A stretch of DNA of 64,000 bases. Source: Sordaria brevicollis (Eukaryota; Ascomycota; Sordariomycetes; Sordariales; Sordariaceae). This document shows positions 1 to 9,537 of the stretch, piece by piece. The notes under the pieces were generated by a model. That model worked only from the letters and a program-made list of their open reading frames with translations, was not told where the DNA came from and made no database searches. The position numbers were made by a program, and so were the translations under genes. Position 1 is the first letter of the stretch; each line of letters begins with the position of its first letter. Location: assembly GCA_033439795.1 (NCBI GenBank), contig JAUTDP010000007.1, positions 558,001-622,000 of the forward strand, written 5' to 3'.

Positions 1-263
1 GGGAGTGGTGGGGTGCTGCGAGGAGTAAGAGTAAGAGTAGAGCCGCTGCGGCCGCGGAAAAGGCGGCGGCGGAAAGGGCCCGGACGGCGGCGGATAAGGT
101 GGAGGATGTGATGGTAAAGACGGGTGCGGAGGAGCAGAGCAGGACGAGGGAAGGGTGTATTGGACGTTGGAATACGAGTAGTGGGCCGGTGGTAGATAAA
201 AAGGATCGGGAGAGGTGGTGGCATACCGAGAGGGGCCGGTGGAAGCCGGTTGTGCTTTCGTGA
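1..263 (+). CDS. 3' end of an unidentified gene (partial)
   Basis: The frame that ends at TGA 261-263 is open back to the left edge of the window (86 codons from base 3). The visible peptide is rich in Ala, Lys, Arg and Glu (residues about 8-45 look like a charged helix) and ends in a Trp- and Arg-rich tail closing with KPVVLS. It has the high-GC codon use of the neighbouring genes. The start and most of the protein lie outside the window. I do not recognise a family. It is convergent with the Jac1-like gene on the other strand. It could also be a chance open frame in GC-rich DNA. Confidence 0.4.
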   Translation, partial: EWWGAARSKSKSRAAAAAEKAAAERARTAADKVEDVMVKTGAEEQSRTREGCIGRWNTSSGPVVDKKDRERWWHTERGRWKPVVLS

Positions 264-792
264 GACAATGATGGATGTGTGATGAGTCAGCCAGCAAGAC
301 GAACAGCATCGGGAAGGCGTTGTTGGTTTGCGCTATGTATATGGTGGATGGTATGACAAACTAATGGCGGTTGATGTGTTAATCTATTGTATATGTATGA
401 AACATAGGGTATGATAAAGGATATGGTATATAGACAAGATGTAATGTTCATATAACGCAAGACACATGCAATGCTGTAGTGGTCGAGCGGGTGAAAGTGT
501 CTTTCTTGCCTTGATATTAGAAGCCAGGAAATCAGCAAAGAAGGTAATTTCCAGGCACTCCTGCCTCGTAATGGGCTCTGCACCATCTCCAAGGAAGGCG
601 AGATACCAACAAAGTCCTCAAACCAAACACCGCCTTGTTTCAGGCCCGATTGTGGCTGTAGACATCCACAGGTGAGTCCCCCCAGGGTATCTACCCCCTC
701 AATCCAAAACCGCCATGCCTTCTCCATCACATTTTCCCGCCTCAACTCCCCTCTGCCAATCCAAAAACCCAATTTTCCCCCCTTCTCAAACA
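264..792. other. Convergent intergenic region, no gene seen
   Basis: This stretch lies between the 3' ends of the partial left-edge gene and the Jac1-like gene, so it should hold both 3' UTRs. It contains AT-richer sequence at about 340-450. I see no conserved-looking frame or RNA gene. Confidence 0.5.
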
Positions 793-1665
793 CTAATGAT
801 GCATAACAAAAGGCTTCCCATACTCCCACTCATCACACCCCTCCTTAATCCCCATCCAATATCTCAGCTTCACACACTCCTTTGACGCCCCCTCCACATC
901 CTCCCTCGCAAACGCCTCGGCCAATTTCTCTTCTGACTCTTTTATCCTAGCATCATTCTCCTCCCTAATCGGCTCCAAATCCTGCTCGGACTTTGCATCC
1001 TCAATCTGCTCTCTCGCTTCCAGCACCGTCATCAGTAGCATAGGATCCGAGTTTCCTGATTGGAAGTCTGTTGATTCGTCACCTGCTAGGTCTACCCCGT
1101 AGATTTCCTTCAATAGATATTGGGCGCGGAGGAGCGGGGAGGATAAAGTGCGGTAGGCGCTGTTTATGAGACTCGAAAGAGATTCGGCGCGCCGGCGGGC
1201 TGCTAGTTGTTCTTCTGATGAAGGGGAGGAGGAGGAGGAGGAGTCGAATTGGTTGGCGGAGTGGTGGAAGTCCGGGTGGGAGGCGGCTTGTAGTTGGAGG
1301 AATTCGCGGCGGAGGGCGCGGAGGTCGATTTGGAAAGGACCTGAGGGGGGAGGGCCGGAGGGGAGGGTGGTGGGGAATAGGGAGTAATAGCGTGGGATGG
1401 GCTTGGAGGAGGAGGAGGAGGGTTTTTGTTCGGTTGAGGAGGAGGAGGTAGAGTATAGGCATCGTTGAGGAGCTCGGTTTGCTGTTGTCGTCGTCGGGAC
1501 TCGTGGCCTTGATTGCTTGCATGCTCCTGGCCTCTTGCTATCAAGATTGATGGCGCATGCTGTTGAGAAGGCAGCGGCTGATGCTTTTGTTGTCCTGTTG
1601 GCTTCGTTGCGACAGGCGGCGCAAAGGGCTCGCGTCGCTGGGCTCGAGAGAAGTGAAGCTCGCAT
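793..1665 (-). CDS. jac1: Jac1/HscB-type mitochondrial J-domain co-chaperone of Fe-S cluster assembly
   Basis: Intronless, 290 residues. The N-terminal ~90 residues are Arg/Ser/Ala-rich and almost free of acidic residues, as in a mitochondrial presequence with a low-complexity Ser linker. The J-domain begins around residue 92 (RYYSLFP) and holds the HPD tripeptide at 130-132, which stimulates the Hsp70 ATPase. The C-terminal part (about 190-290) is an acidic helical region matching the HscB C-terminal domain that binds the Isu/IscU scaffold. Known role of the family: the protein recruits mitochondrial Hsp70 to the Isu scaffold to release nascent Fe-S clusters. The Ser runs in the linker come from GAG/GGA repeats on the + strand. 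The family call is confident; mitochondrial location is inferred from the N-terminus. Confidence 0.88.
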   Translation of the reverse strand: MRASLLSSPATRALCAACRNEANRTTKASAAAFSTACAINLDSKRPGACKQSRPRVPTTTTANRAPQRCLYSTSSSSTEQKPSSSSSKPIPRYYSLFPTTLPSGPPPSGPFQIDLRALRREFLQLQAASHPDFHHSANQFDSSSSSSPSSEEQLAARRRAESLSSLINSAYRTLSSPLLRAQYLLKEIYGVDLAGDESTDFQSGNSDPMLLMTVLEAREQIEDAKSEQDLEPIREENDARIKESEEKLAEAFAREDVEGASKECVKLRYWMGIKEGCDEWEYGKPFVMHH

Positions 1666-3161
1666 CCCGGCTGATTCGTGATTGCCTCTGATGGATGAGT
1701 AATGAATAATTCGGTTGTCGAGATGATTTCTCAGGGTATGCGGTCAAGCAATGATTCCGGTTCTGTCGTCGTTGGTGTTGCGCCGGGTACTTTGTGTGGT
1801 GATTGTTCTGAGGTAAATTGAGAAAAATGGATGACGCCCCCCGCAATTCGGATGCGCCGCCCCAAAGTGTAAAAGAAGCTCTCGGCAGCACAGCAAATGA
1901 CGTCGCTGGAAGCCTCGGCGAACGTGCCGGCTATAGCGGGGCTACCCGGTCAAATAGCGCATGGAGACCCGCTAGGGCCGATCCGGCCGAGGCCTGTTTG
2001 TCATCCCGTCCCTTCGGCTTTGGTTTCATCCCAGGGTGCCATGAGAATAGGAATGTGTTCAATAACGAACTTCGATTTAGGACTTCGAGGGCCATAACTG
2101 GACATGATGGTCAAATGCAAAAGCGGTTGATTCTGAGCGACCCAAGTTGCTAGCTCGTGAATCATGCCGTCGGCTTCTTGACAACTGATGGGAACTGGGC
2201 CGTATTCGAGGAATTGATGAAGAGACCGGGCATCGGGACAGCGCATGCGATGTGAAGAAAGTCAAGTTGAGGTTTGAGGATGTGACAAGGGAGAATGCTC
2301 CGGCTTATAAAGGATCGCAGTTGCTACCAGTAGACGTCACGGCGGGCCGATGGTATCGTACGATTTGGCTCCTCCGGTGGGAATCACTAGCCGGCACCGC
2401 GCAGTACAACCAAGCATTCAGCCCTACACCTCGCGGAAGTTACTACCTATGATTCATGAAGCTCAGTTTTGCCCTCGACGAGAAATGGAGGGGCCCAAGA
2501 AACTCTTGGGTCAAAATGGTAGCCGCGACCATGGAAGCTTTGAATTCGCTACCCCGTCCGGTGCTATGGGCAATCCTATCAGTTCTCAATAAGCAACCAT
2601 CACGCCCACCATTGCAATCGATCGTGAAGACTTTTGTTCTCACGACAAAAGCTTCAAATGTTTGTTTACAAGCCCCTGACTGGTGAGCGAGCCCTGGGCC
2701 TGGCCCGACTTCGGGAAGAATGCCCGGGCCCCGGGGGAAGAGCAACCGATGGCGGGCCCCTGTTGCCTGGGGTTCCACTGACTTAAAGCTTCCCCACGGC
2801 AATGACCCCGCAGCCCCACAATCAAACACACCCCAACCAGCGCTGCCGGGGAAGCTTCAACCGCCAACTTTGTCACTGACAACATCCTCTCAGCCTTATC
2901 GACCATTTCTCTTCAACTTCTCAAACTTGGCAACTTAATTTCTCAACCCACGATATCTAACAGCAGCAGAAGCATATCATCAACTGTTATACCCGACTTA
3001 GACTCACCACTACAGCCACTAGCAATATCCGACTGAGATACATACCCAAACGACGCCTCTTAGCCACCATCACCAACCGGGTGGCCCTCTCTCCTCACTT
3101 GCTTCGCCTTGCGACAAACCGAGCTTCCACCGGCGGCAACTCGAATTCTGGGACATCCAAG
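1666..3161. promoter_or_regulatory. Divergent promoter region of the jac1-like gene and csn4
   Basis: About 1.5 kb separates two genes transcribed away from each other. Short open frames occur on both strands (for example 2001-2246 minus) but none shows a recognisable domain. The 3' part, about 2860-3161, is CA/CT-rich and pyrimidine-biased, as expected of the csn4 5' UTR. No strong promoter motif was identified. Confidence 0.4.
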
Positions 3162-4490
3162 ATGGTGTCGTCGAATGTAGCAGAACTCATTTCCGGGCTG
3201 CAAGGGAGTAGTCCAACAGAACGCCCGGACCACTACAAGACGATAATTCACTTGATCACCACCTCCCCCGATAAGAGTAACTTCGCTGTCGACCTCAAAG
3301 CCGTCACCGACGCCATCTTCCAAGATTCCCTCGGTGTCGTCGCCACTCGTTCCCTGGTGATCGAGCTGATAAACGCCGTCAAATCACTTTCTCCCTCGTC
3401 CACAGGAGCCACGACGTCTATCAGCGAGGAGACGGCCAACATCTGGCTCGATGTCGGCAAAGCCATCCAAGAACACATCCAGTCCAACCCCACGCTATCC
3501 ACCTCGCTCGTCGACCAAACAGCGCTCATCTACGAGGAAATCATTGCCACCGCCTACGAGTCCCAAGACGAGTTCACCCAGGCCGCCAAGACGCTGGCCA
3601 CAATCCCGCTCGACTCGTCACAGCGCCGCGTCTCAGACAGCTACAAGGCCGAAGTCTGGATCCGCATCATCCGCAACTACCTGGAAGACGACGACGCCAC
3701 TAACGCCGAGACCTACCTCAACAAGCTCAAAAACATTATCCACAACGTCGCCGACGCCAACCCGGTTCTGAACCTGCACTTCAAGCTCAGCGCCGCGCGA
3801 ATCCAGGACAGCAACCGGCAGTTTTTGGCCGCCGCGCAGTCGTACTACGAAATCTCCTTGTTCCCCGCTCTGGCCGAGGATGAACGGCTGCATACATTGA
3901 GCATGGCCATCAAGTGCGCCGTCCTCGCGCCCGCAGGCCCGCCCCGCTCAAGGGTTTTGGGGAGGCTGTACAAGGACGACCGGTCCGTTTCCCTCGAGGA
4001 GTATGGCATCCTGGAGAAAATGTTCCTCGACCGCCTGCTGGCGCGCGCAGAGGTGGATAAGTTCGCCCAGGGCTTGGCGGCCCATCAGCTCGCCACGACG
4101 TCGGACGGGAGCACGGTGCTGGCCAAGGCCATGGTCGAGCACAACCTGCTGGCGGTGAGTCGGCTGTATCGCAACATTGGGTTTGACGCTTTGGGGTCGT
4201 GGCTGGGTTTGGACAGCGGTAACAAGGCGGAGGAGATTACGGCGCGGATGATTGAGCAAGGGCGGTTGGCGGGTTCGATTGATCAGATTGATAGGATCAT
4301 TTACTTTGAGAGCGGGCTGGTGGAGGCGTCGGGCGAGAAGGGAAGCGGGAAGGCGGAGGTTCCCGTCGGCAGGGAGATGCGGAGGCAAGATGCCATGGTG
4401 CAGGCGTTGGCGGAGGATCTGGAACGTATCACGGATGATCTCTCGGCGGAGTTTCCTCAGCTGGTGGCCGCCGGGGTTCCTGGCAATTAG
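3162..4490 (+). CDS. csn4: COP9 signalosome complex subunit 4
   Basis: Single exon, 442 residues. I start at ATG 3162 (MVSSNVAELISGL); the frame is open further upstream but has no ATG there. The protein is helical and TPR/PCI-like: N-terminal helical repeats (about 1-230), then the PCI/winged-helix part (about 250-400) with the segment SLEEYGILEKMFLDRLL, and a C-terminal helix. The stretch YLNKLKNIIHNV and the ESGLVEASGE region are typical of CSN4 and related Rpn5 proteins. Known role: a subunit of the CSN, which removes Nedd8 from cullins and so regulates SCF ubiquitin ligases; in Neurospora the CSN is linked to clock and conidiation control. The alternative is the proteasome lid paralogue Rpn5, but length and motifs favour CSN4. 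Confidence 0.88.
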   Translation: MVSSNVAELISGLQGSSPTERPDHYKTIIHLITTSPDKSNFAVDLKAVTDAIFQDSLGVVATRSLVIELINAVKSLSPSSTGATTSISEETANIWLDVGKAIQEHIQSNPTLSTSLVDQTALIYEEIIATAYESQDEFTQAAKTLATIPLDSSQRRVSDSYKAEVWIRIIRNYLEDDDATNAETYLNKLKNIIHNVADANPVLNLHFKLSAARIQDSNRQFLAAAQSYYEISLFPALAEDERLHTLSMAIKCAVLAPAGPPRSRVLGRLYKDDRSVSLEEYGILEKMFLDRLLARAEVDKFAQGLAAHQLATTSDGSTVLAKAMVEHNLLAVSRLYRNIGFDALGSWLGLDSGNKAEEITARMIEQGRLAGSIDQIDRIIYFESGLVEASGEKGSGKAEVPVGREMRRQDAMVQALAEDLERITDDLSAEFPQLVAAGVPGN

Positions 4491-5060
4491 GAGCGTCCGA
4501 CTCCGGGCGGGCTCACCAGCAGTCCTGTTAAGGCCATTGATAAACTGCGTTTAGGGGAGGAGCACGTTGGACTTATGGTTGCCGAGGACAAGCTTGGTAG
4601 TCCCGCTAAAAGGAAGCAGGCATGATGAACGAAGAGAAGACGTGTATACAAATCCCGGAGAGGAAAAAATAATACAGCAACGGGCAGCATACCACAGATA
4701 GGGTTCCTGATAATGGCTAGACCGTAGCGTCTAAATTACAGGCTATGTTTGAATTACGATTGATAGAGCGACTACTATGAAAATAGATGTTGCTATGCTA
4801 ACGGCGTTGATGTCTAACCATAACCGTGTATCCAACCCATGTCCATCCGCCAAACCGATCCCTGATACGCTAGTCGTAAGTCATCATATAACGCATCCCA
4901 CCCAAAAACGCCGTTTACCACCATGTCCCAAACCCGGTATATACCCATAACATCCAATGCCGTCCATATCCTAGCCAACGCTGTTGTTCCCTTGTCTGTA
5001 CGCCGGAACTCTGTCTTGCCTCCATGCCATCAACAATCCGGTATGCGCCTGCTGGCAGGA
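4491..5060. other. Convergent 3' region between csn4 and the SGNH hydrolase
   Basis: Both flanking genes end here. AT-richer sequence at about 4620-4900 fits 3' UTRs and polyadenylation regions. No gene seen. Confidence 0.5.
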
Positions 5061-6028
5061 CTAATCCAAATCCCTCCTACGAACAACGATATACCCCCTA
5101 TCCAAGCCCGGACTTGTCGGCTCGGACGGGTCCTCCTCTTCCTCAAATACCTTCTCGTCGTCCTTGAACATTCTTCGTTTCCTGCCCATCGGCGTCCTAT
5201 CGTTGTCCGATTTTTCTTTGACGAGCATGGCGACAAGGTTCACGCCGATCTTGTTTCCCATCCTGTCGTACCCGGCCGGTGTGAAGTGGATGCTGTCGTC
5301 CCAGTACCGGGAGCGGTCGGCTGGGGGCATGGCGTAGAAGGGGAAGGCGGCGTGGAGGTCGAAGGTGTAGCTTTTGGGAGTAAGGGTGTTAATGGTGATT
5401 TACGGAGAGTGGTGGGCAAGGGGAGGGGGAAGGAAGGACGTACTAGTTCGGCTTCTTGTAGGTCTTGATCATCTGGTTCAACTCGTTCCTCCTCAAGTCC
5501 AACAACTCCTTCGTCTTCCCGGCTGAAAGCTCAATCTCGGGAACGGTGAGTGCGAGGACCTTGCATTTGCGGCTTAGAGCCAGGTCATAGATCTGTTTGA
5601 GACCTTGGAAGATTTGTTCGGGGTGGATGTTGCTGCCGAGATCGTTGGTTCCGCCGAGGACGATGGCCCAGTCGAAGTGTTTGAACTCTGCTGGGTTTGT
5701 TGGGGCAACTTGAGAAACATATGTTAGTTGAGGATACTGGACGTAACATCGTTTCGGGCTTAAAGGCGTCGATCAACTTACAATATGACTTCGCCCTTTC
5801 TAAAAACGTCCCCTCCTCTGTCACCAAATCACCTGACACACCGTCTGTTACAATTTCCACATCGACATCGGGAAATGCCATTTGAAGCATCTCTCCTAGT
5901 TTGGCGCTGTAGGGCGTGAAGCGGGAGCCCCAGCCCGAGTAGCCCTCGGTGAGGGAATCGCCGAAGCAGAGGATTCGAAGCTTTTTCGGGGCGGGCATTC
6001 CGTCGTTGTTCGTGGTTGTGGTTTGCAC
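5061..6028 (-). CDS. SGNH/GDSL-type esterase, three exons
   Basis: Exons (minus strand): 6028-5782, 5708-5444 and 5370-5061, giving 273 residues. Both introns have canonical ends (GTAAGT...AG and GTACGT...AG), and joining them keeps one frame through all SGNH blocks. Visible blocks: GDSLTEGY at 23-30 with the nucleophile Ser25, the G of block II at about 66, GGTND at 101-105 (block III), and DDSIH at 195-199 with the Asp/His pair of block V. The C-terminal ~50 residues are charged (Glu/Asp and Lys/Arg runs) and may be a disordered tail. No signal peptide is visible, so the enzyme is probably intracellular. Substrate unknown; SGNH esterases hydrolyse carboxylic esters. Head-to-head with the lactate dehydrogenase gene at about 1.6 kb. 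Confidence 0.85.
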
Positions 6029-7656
6029 TTGTTCGAATGAATCACAGGATGGTCGGTAGTGAGTGTTGGAGGTAGGTGTTAAGGATGTATTATGATCCTT
6101 GAAGTCTAGAGAAAGACGGAACGGCTGATGTGATTCTGTTAGGGATGCGGCAGCCCGTTAATGATATCGATCACCAAGCCCGAGCGGCGGCAGACGGGAT
6201 AAGGTCCGAAGTTGTGACGTCCTTCGACGGCGTCGACTCCCAGAGTCTATCAACGGGGGGAGCGGAATGCGTCGTCGATGGAAACCAGATATAACTTGAA
6301 GCTGACGTTCTATTTTCTGTATGAAGGTAGCAAATACGAAGGATCATAGGAAGCGAAAAGGCAAAGCAGTCGGGTCATCAAGGTGTTGTGACAGGCTGAC
6401 TGCTGCAGCTGGACAAGGCAGCCGATTACTTATCAGTACTATCGGTTGACGGTGTGATGTCTCACCGCGATGTTATCAGCTCGAGGTAGGCGCGTGGCAT
6501 GTACAGACGGTAAGAGGTACCTGCCCTGCCGCTTACGTAGGAGCTATTCCCCGGGGCAGGCAGTAGCGGCCTAGCGGGCAGTGACGGCACTGCGGCGGGG
6601 GCGGGGTTACCTACGGCAACTGGGGTCCAGGGGAAATCCTCCATCACCGAATCCCCGCCTCACAGCGGGCAGACAAACAAACATCATCCTCAGGGCCTGT
6701 TCTGTCCGTACATGGGATCCTGACCAGCGGTTAAACCCAATCCCCCTATCCCAGGGACCGGAAACCGAAGAAGCCAAAAACTCAAAAAGCCACGCCCGGC
6801 GAGCGGAGCCGCACCAAAAGTGTGTTGAGGCCGGGAAGACTCCGCCAGATGGAAAATGGAGTTTCGTGATTTCCCTGCGCAGGCGGGCCGATTTCAAATT
6901 CAAACTCTGTGTCCCCCCACCGTGGCTGGGGGTTTGTGGGTTTTGTTGATGTTGACTTGAACACAAGGGGTCCTTGCTGTTGTTGCTGATGATGGGGATA
7001 GGTGGGGTTGAGGGAAGAGCTTCAGCATCATGGGGAACCTCAGGGTGGATAGAGGTTTGCCGAATATTATTCATTTAGGAATCTCTGATTTCGAATGATA
7101 GGATGTAAACCAAACACGTTGCCTCCGCCCTCGGCTTATATAGCCCCAAAGGTAGAGCAAAGATGGGACGAAAGGATCTCGGGAATATGGACTAAAAGAC
7201 ACCAAAAGGAACACTGACATCCCTCGAGATAGATATGGACCTGTCTCGGCCATCAATCACCCGTACGGCAACACTTCCACACTTCCATCTTCCCGTTCTC
7301 GGAGCTGTGACCCCCATCTTTCATGCCCCGTGGTGGGGAAAACGAGTCCCGATGCCATGCGACGCAGGGGCACTACCACTGATCAGTCATCAGTCATCGT
7401 ATTCTCGGAAGATTCAACCAACCACACACGTACGAGGAGGCGATTGACGCGATTCACAGCATGACGAACCCCGCGTTTGCCCAGCTAGAACGGGCTAAAG
7501 AGAGGGAAGGAATCCCACCTACCCGAGTTCGAGTCATCTCGAGGACCTACATGTAGCAATGACATTATAATTCCCAGTGAACCCCTTCTCATTTTTGACA
7601 TTCATTGCGTTCTGTTCTTTGAGTCAAGTCTATCTCAGTCAAGCCACTCAGTGACA
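6029..7656. promoter_or_regulatory. Divergent promoter region, SGNH hydrolase / flavocytochrome b2
   Basis: About 1.6 kb between two divergent genes. Several short chance frames are present but no domain is recognisable. The last ~100 bases before ATG 7657 are CT-rich, as in a fungal 5' UTR. No gene or RNA seen. Confidence 0.4.
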
Positions 7657-9537
7657 ATGACCAAATCACCAAGAGTGTTTACGGCAGAGGAAGGTAAGTA
7701 TGAAACATCACCTCAACTTCCTGTCCCAATACTTACACCTTGTATAGTTGCCAAACATCGATCACCAGAAAGCTGCTGGGTAGTCCTCTACGGCAATGTC
7801 TACGACGTAACCGACTTCTTGCCCTCCCATCCGGGCGGCGACAAGATCATCCTCCAGCTCGCCGGCCGCGATGCCACGACCGAGTACGACCCAATCCACC
7901 CGCCCGGCACGCTCGAGGAGAATCTCAAGCCCGAGGCCAAGCTGGGCATCATCGACGGCGAATCGCTAGCCAAGCTTCACCAGAAAGAAAGCGAAGCGCG
8001 CAAAAAGGCCACGGGCTCAGCCATGGGCACCACCACGCACGTCAACCCTTCTCAACAGACCGAAAAACCTGCACCGCCACCTCTCCACACGCTGCTCAAC
8101 CTCGACGAAATCGAAGCAGCAGCCAAAACGCAAGTCTCGAAAAAATGCTGGTCCTACTACTTCTCCGCCGCCGACGACCTCTACACCAAATCCCACAACA
8201 CGCGCGCCTTCCGGGACATCCTTTTGCGGCCGCGCGTTTTCGTCGATTGCACCAAAGCCTCCACCTCCACCGTCCTTCTCGGCGGCCAACACAAAGTCGG
8301 CACCCCGCTCTACGTCTCTCCCGCGGCCCTCGCCCGTCTCGCGCACCCAGACGGCGAAGCCGGCATCGCCAAAGGGATATCCTCGTTCGGCGCCATGCAA
8401 CTCGTCAGCAACAACGCCTCCATGACACCCGAACAAATCGTCGCCGAGGCCAAACCGGGAGCTGTTTTCGGCTGGCAGCTTTACGTCCAGACGAACCGGC
8501 TCAAGTCCGAAGCGATGCTGGCGAGGATTAACAAGCTGCGGGACTTCTTCAAGTGCGTCGTCCTGACGCTTGACGCGCCGCACCCGGGTAAGAGGGAGCA
8601 TGATGAGAAATCGAACTTGGAAGCTGCCGGCGAGCTTGTCGAGAGCGCGAGCAATGCCAAAACAGACGCAGAAAAGAAACCTGGCGGCGGGGGTGTAGGG
8701 CAGCAACTGTTTTGGGGAACAGCTGCTGACTTGACCTGGGAAACTACGTTGCCGTGGTTGGCGAAACATACCGATTTGCCGATTGTGTTAAAGGGGATTC
8801 AGACGCATGAGGACGCGTACCTGGCGGCGCAGTATGCGAGGAAACACCCGGGGACGGTGAAGGCGATTATTCTTTCGAATCATGGTGGTAGGGCGCTGGA
8901 TACGGCGCCGCCGGCTGTGCATACGTTGCTGGAGATTAGGAAGTATTGCCCGGAGGTGTTCGGGATAGTAGAGGTCTGGATTGATGGTGGTGTTAAGAGG
9001 GGGACGGATGTGGTTAAGGCGTTGTGTCTTGGTGCGAAGGCGGTGGGCGTGGGTAGGGCGGCGCTTTGGGGGTTGGGTGCTGGTGGGTGGCGGGGTGTCG
9101 AGAGGACTTTTGATAGTAGGTTCTCCGGTTTGGTCGATGTTTTCGTGGTGTTTTCCACGCGTAAGCGATGGATATGCTGGGCGACACTTTTTGCTAACAA
9201 AACCAAAACAGTCCTTCAACAGGAAATCATCACTTGCATGAAGCTCCTGGGCGTACAGACGGTGGATGAACTTGGTCCACGATTCGTAAGTCTTCTCCCT
9301 TCCCCCGGGCCAAACATTTATATGCTCCTTCCCCTTTCTTTACGTTCCCTTGCGAAAGGCTGCCGAAAGGACATTCCATGTCCTCAATTTCACATGGCAC
9401 CTTTTAACTGCATAGACTTCCTGACTGACTCGGCAACACTCCAACAGACAAACACCAGAGTAGTCGAACGAGACATCTACGATGGCGATGCTGGTCTCGA
9501 CAAAAACGGTTTGTGGACTCCTCGCGCCAAGCTTTGA
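7657..9537 (+). CDS. Flavocytochrome b2-type L-lactate dehydrogenase (cytochrome b5 + FMN domains)
   Basis: Exons: 7657-7693, 7748-9115, 9212-9285 and 9448-9537, giving 522 residues. The introns (54, 96 and 162 bp) have GT...AG ends; the second holds the branch site GCTAAC. The joins restore the family consensus at each boundary. Residues 5-85 form a cytochrome b5 domain with heme ligands His40 (HPGG) and His63. The rest is the FMN-dependent alpha-hydroxyacid dehydrogenase barrel: Lys361 (VLKGI), His391 with Arg394 (SNHGGR), then the DGGVKRGTD phosphate-binding segment and GVGR. Known reaction: L-lactate to pyruvate with electrons passed to cytochrome c. Yeast Cyb2 is in the intermembrane space, but here the b5 domain starts at residue 5 with no presequence, so location and exact substrate are uncertain. 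Confidence 0.85.
   Translation: MTKSPRVFTAEEGKYETSPQLPVPILTPCIVAKHRSPESCWVVLYGNVYDVTDFLPSHPGGDKIILQLAGRDATTEYDPIHPPGTLEENLKPEAKLGIIDGESLAKLHQKESEARKKATGSAMGTTTHVNPSQQTEKPAPPPLHTLLNLDEIEAAAKTQVSKKCWSYYFSAADDLYTKSHNTRAFRDILLRPRVFVDCTKASTSTVLLGGQHKVGTPLYVSPAALARLAHPDGEAGIAKGISSFGAMQLVSNNASMTPEQIVAEAKPGAVFGWQLYVQTNRLKSEAMLARINKLRDFFKCVVLTLDAPHPGKREHDEKSNLEAAGELVESASNAKTDAEKKPGGGGVGQQLFWGTAADLTWETTLPWLAKHTDLPIVLKGIQTHEDAYLAAQYARKHPGTVKAIILSNHGGRALDTAPPAVHTLLEIRKYCPEVFGIVEVWIDGGVKRGTDVVKALCLGAKAVGVGRAALWGLGAGGWRGVERTFDSRFSGLVDVFVVFSTRKRWICWATLFANKTKTVLQQEIITCMKLLGVQTVDELGPRFVSLLPSPGPNIYMLLPLSLRSLAKGCRKDIPCPQFHMAPFNCIDFLTDSATLQQTNTRVVERDIYDGDAGLDKNGLWTPRAKL

Noticed and set aside
2001..2246. 81-codon minus-strand frame between the jac1-like gene and csn4
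   Set aside because: It reads like protein in places but has no family resemblance, no splice partners and lies in a divergent promoter region.
3081..3161. Upstream extension of csn4 from GTG 3081
   Set aside because: The extension has no ATG and does not resemble the CSN4 N-terminus; ATG 3162 gives the expected start and length.
7490..7555. tRNA-like T-arm sequence (GAGTTCGAGTC)
   Set aside because: No matching acceptor, D or anticodon stems could be built around it.
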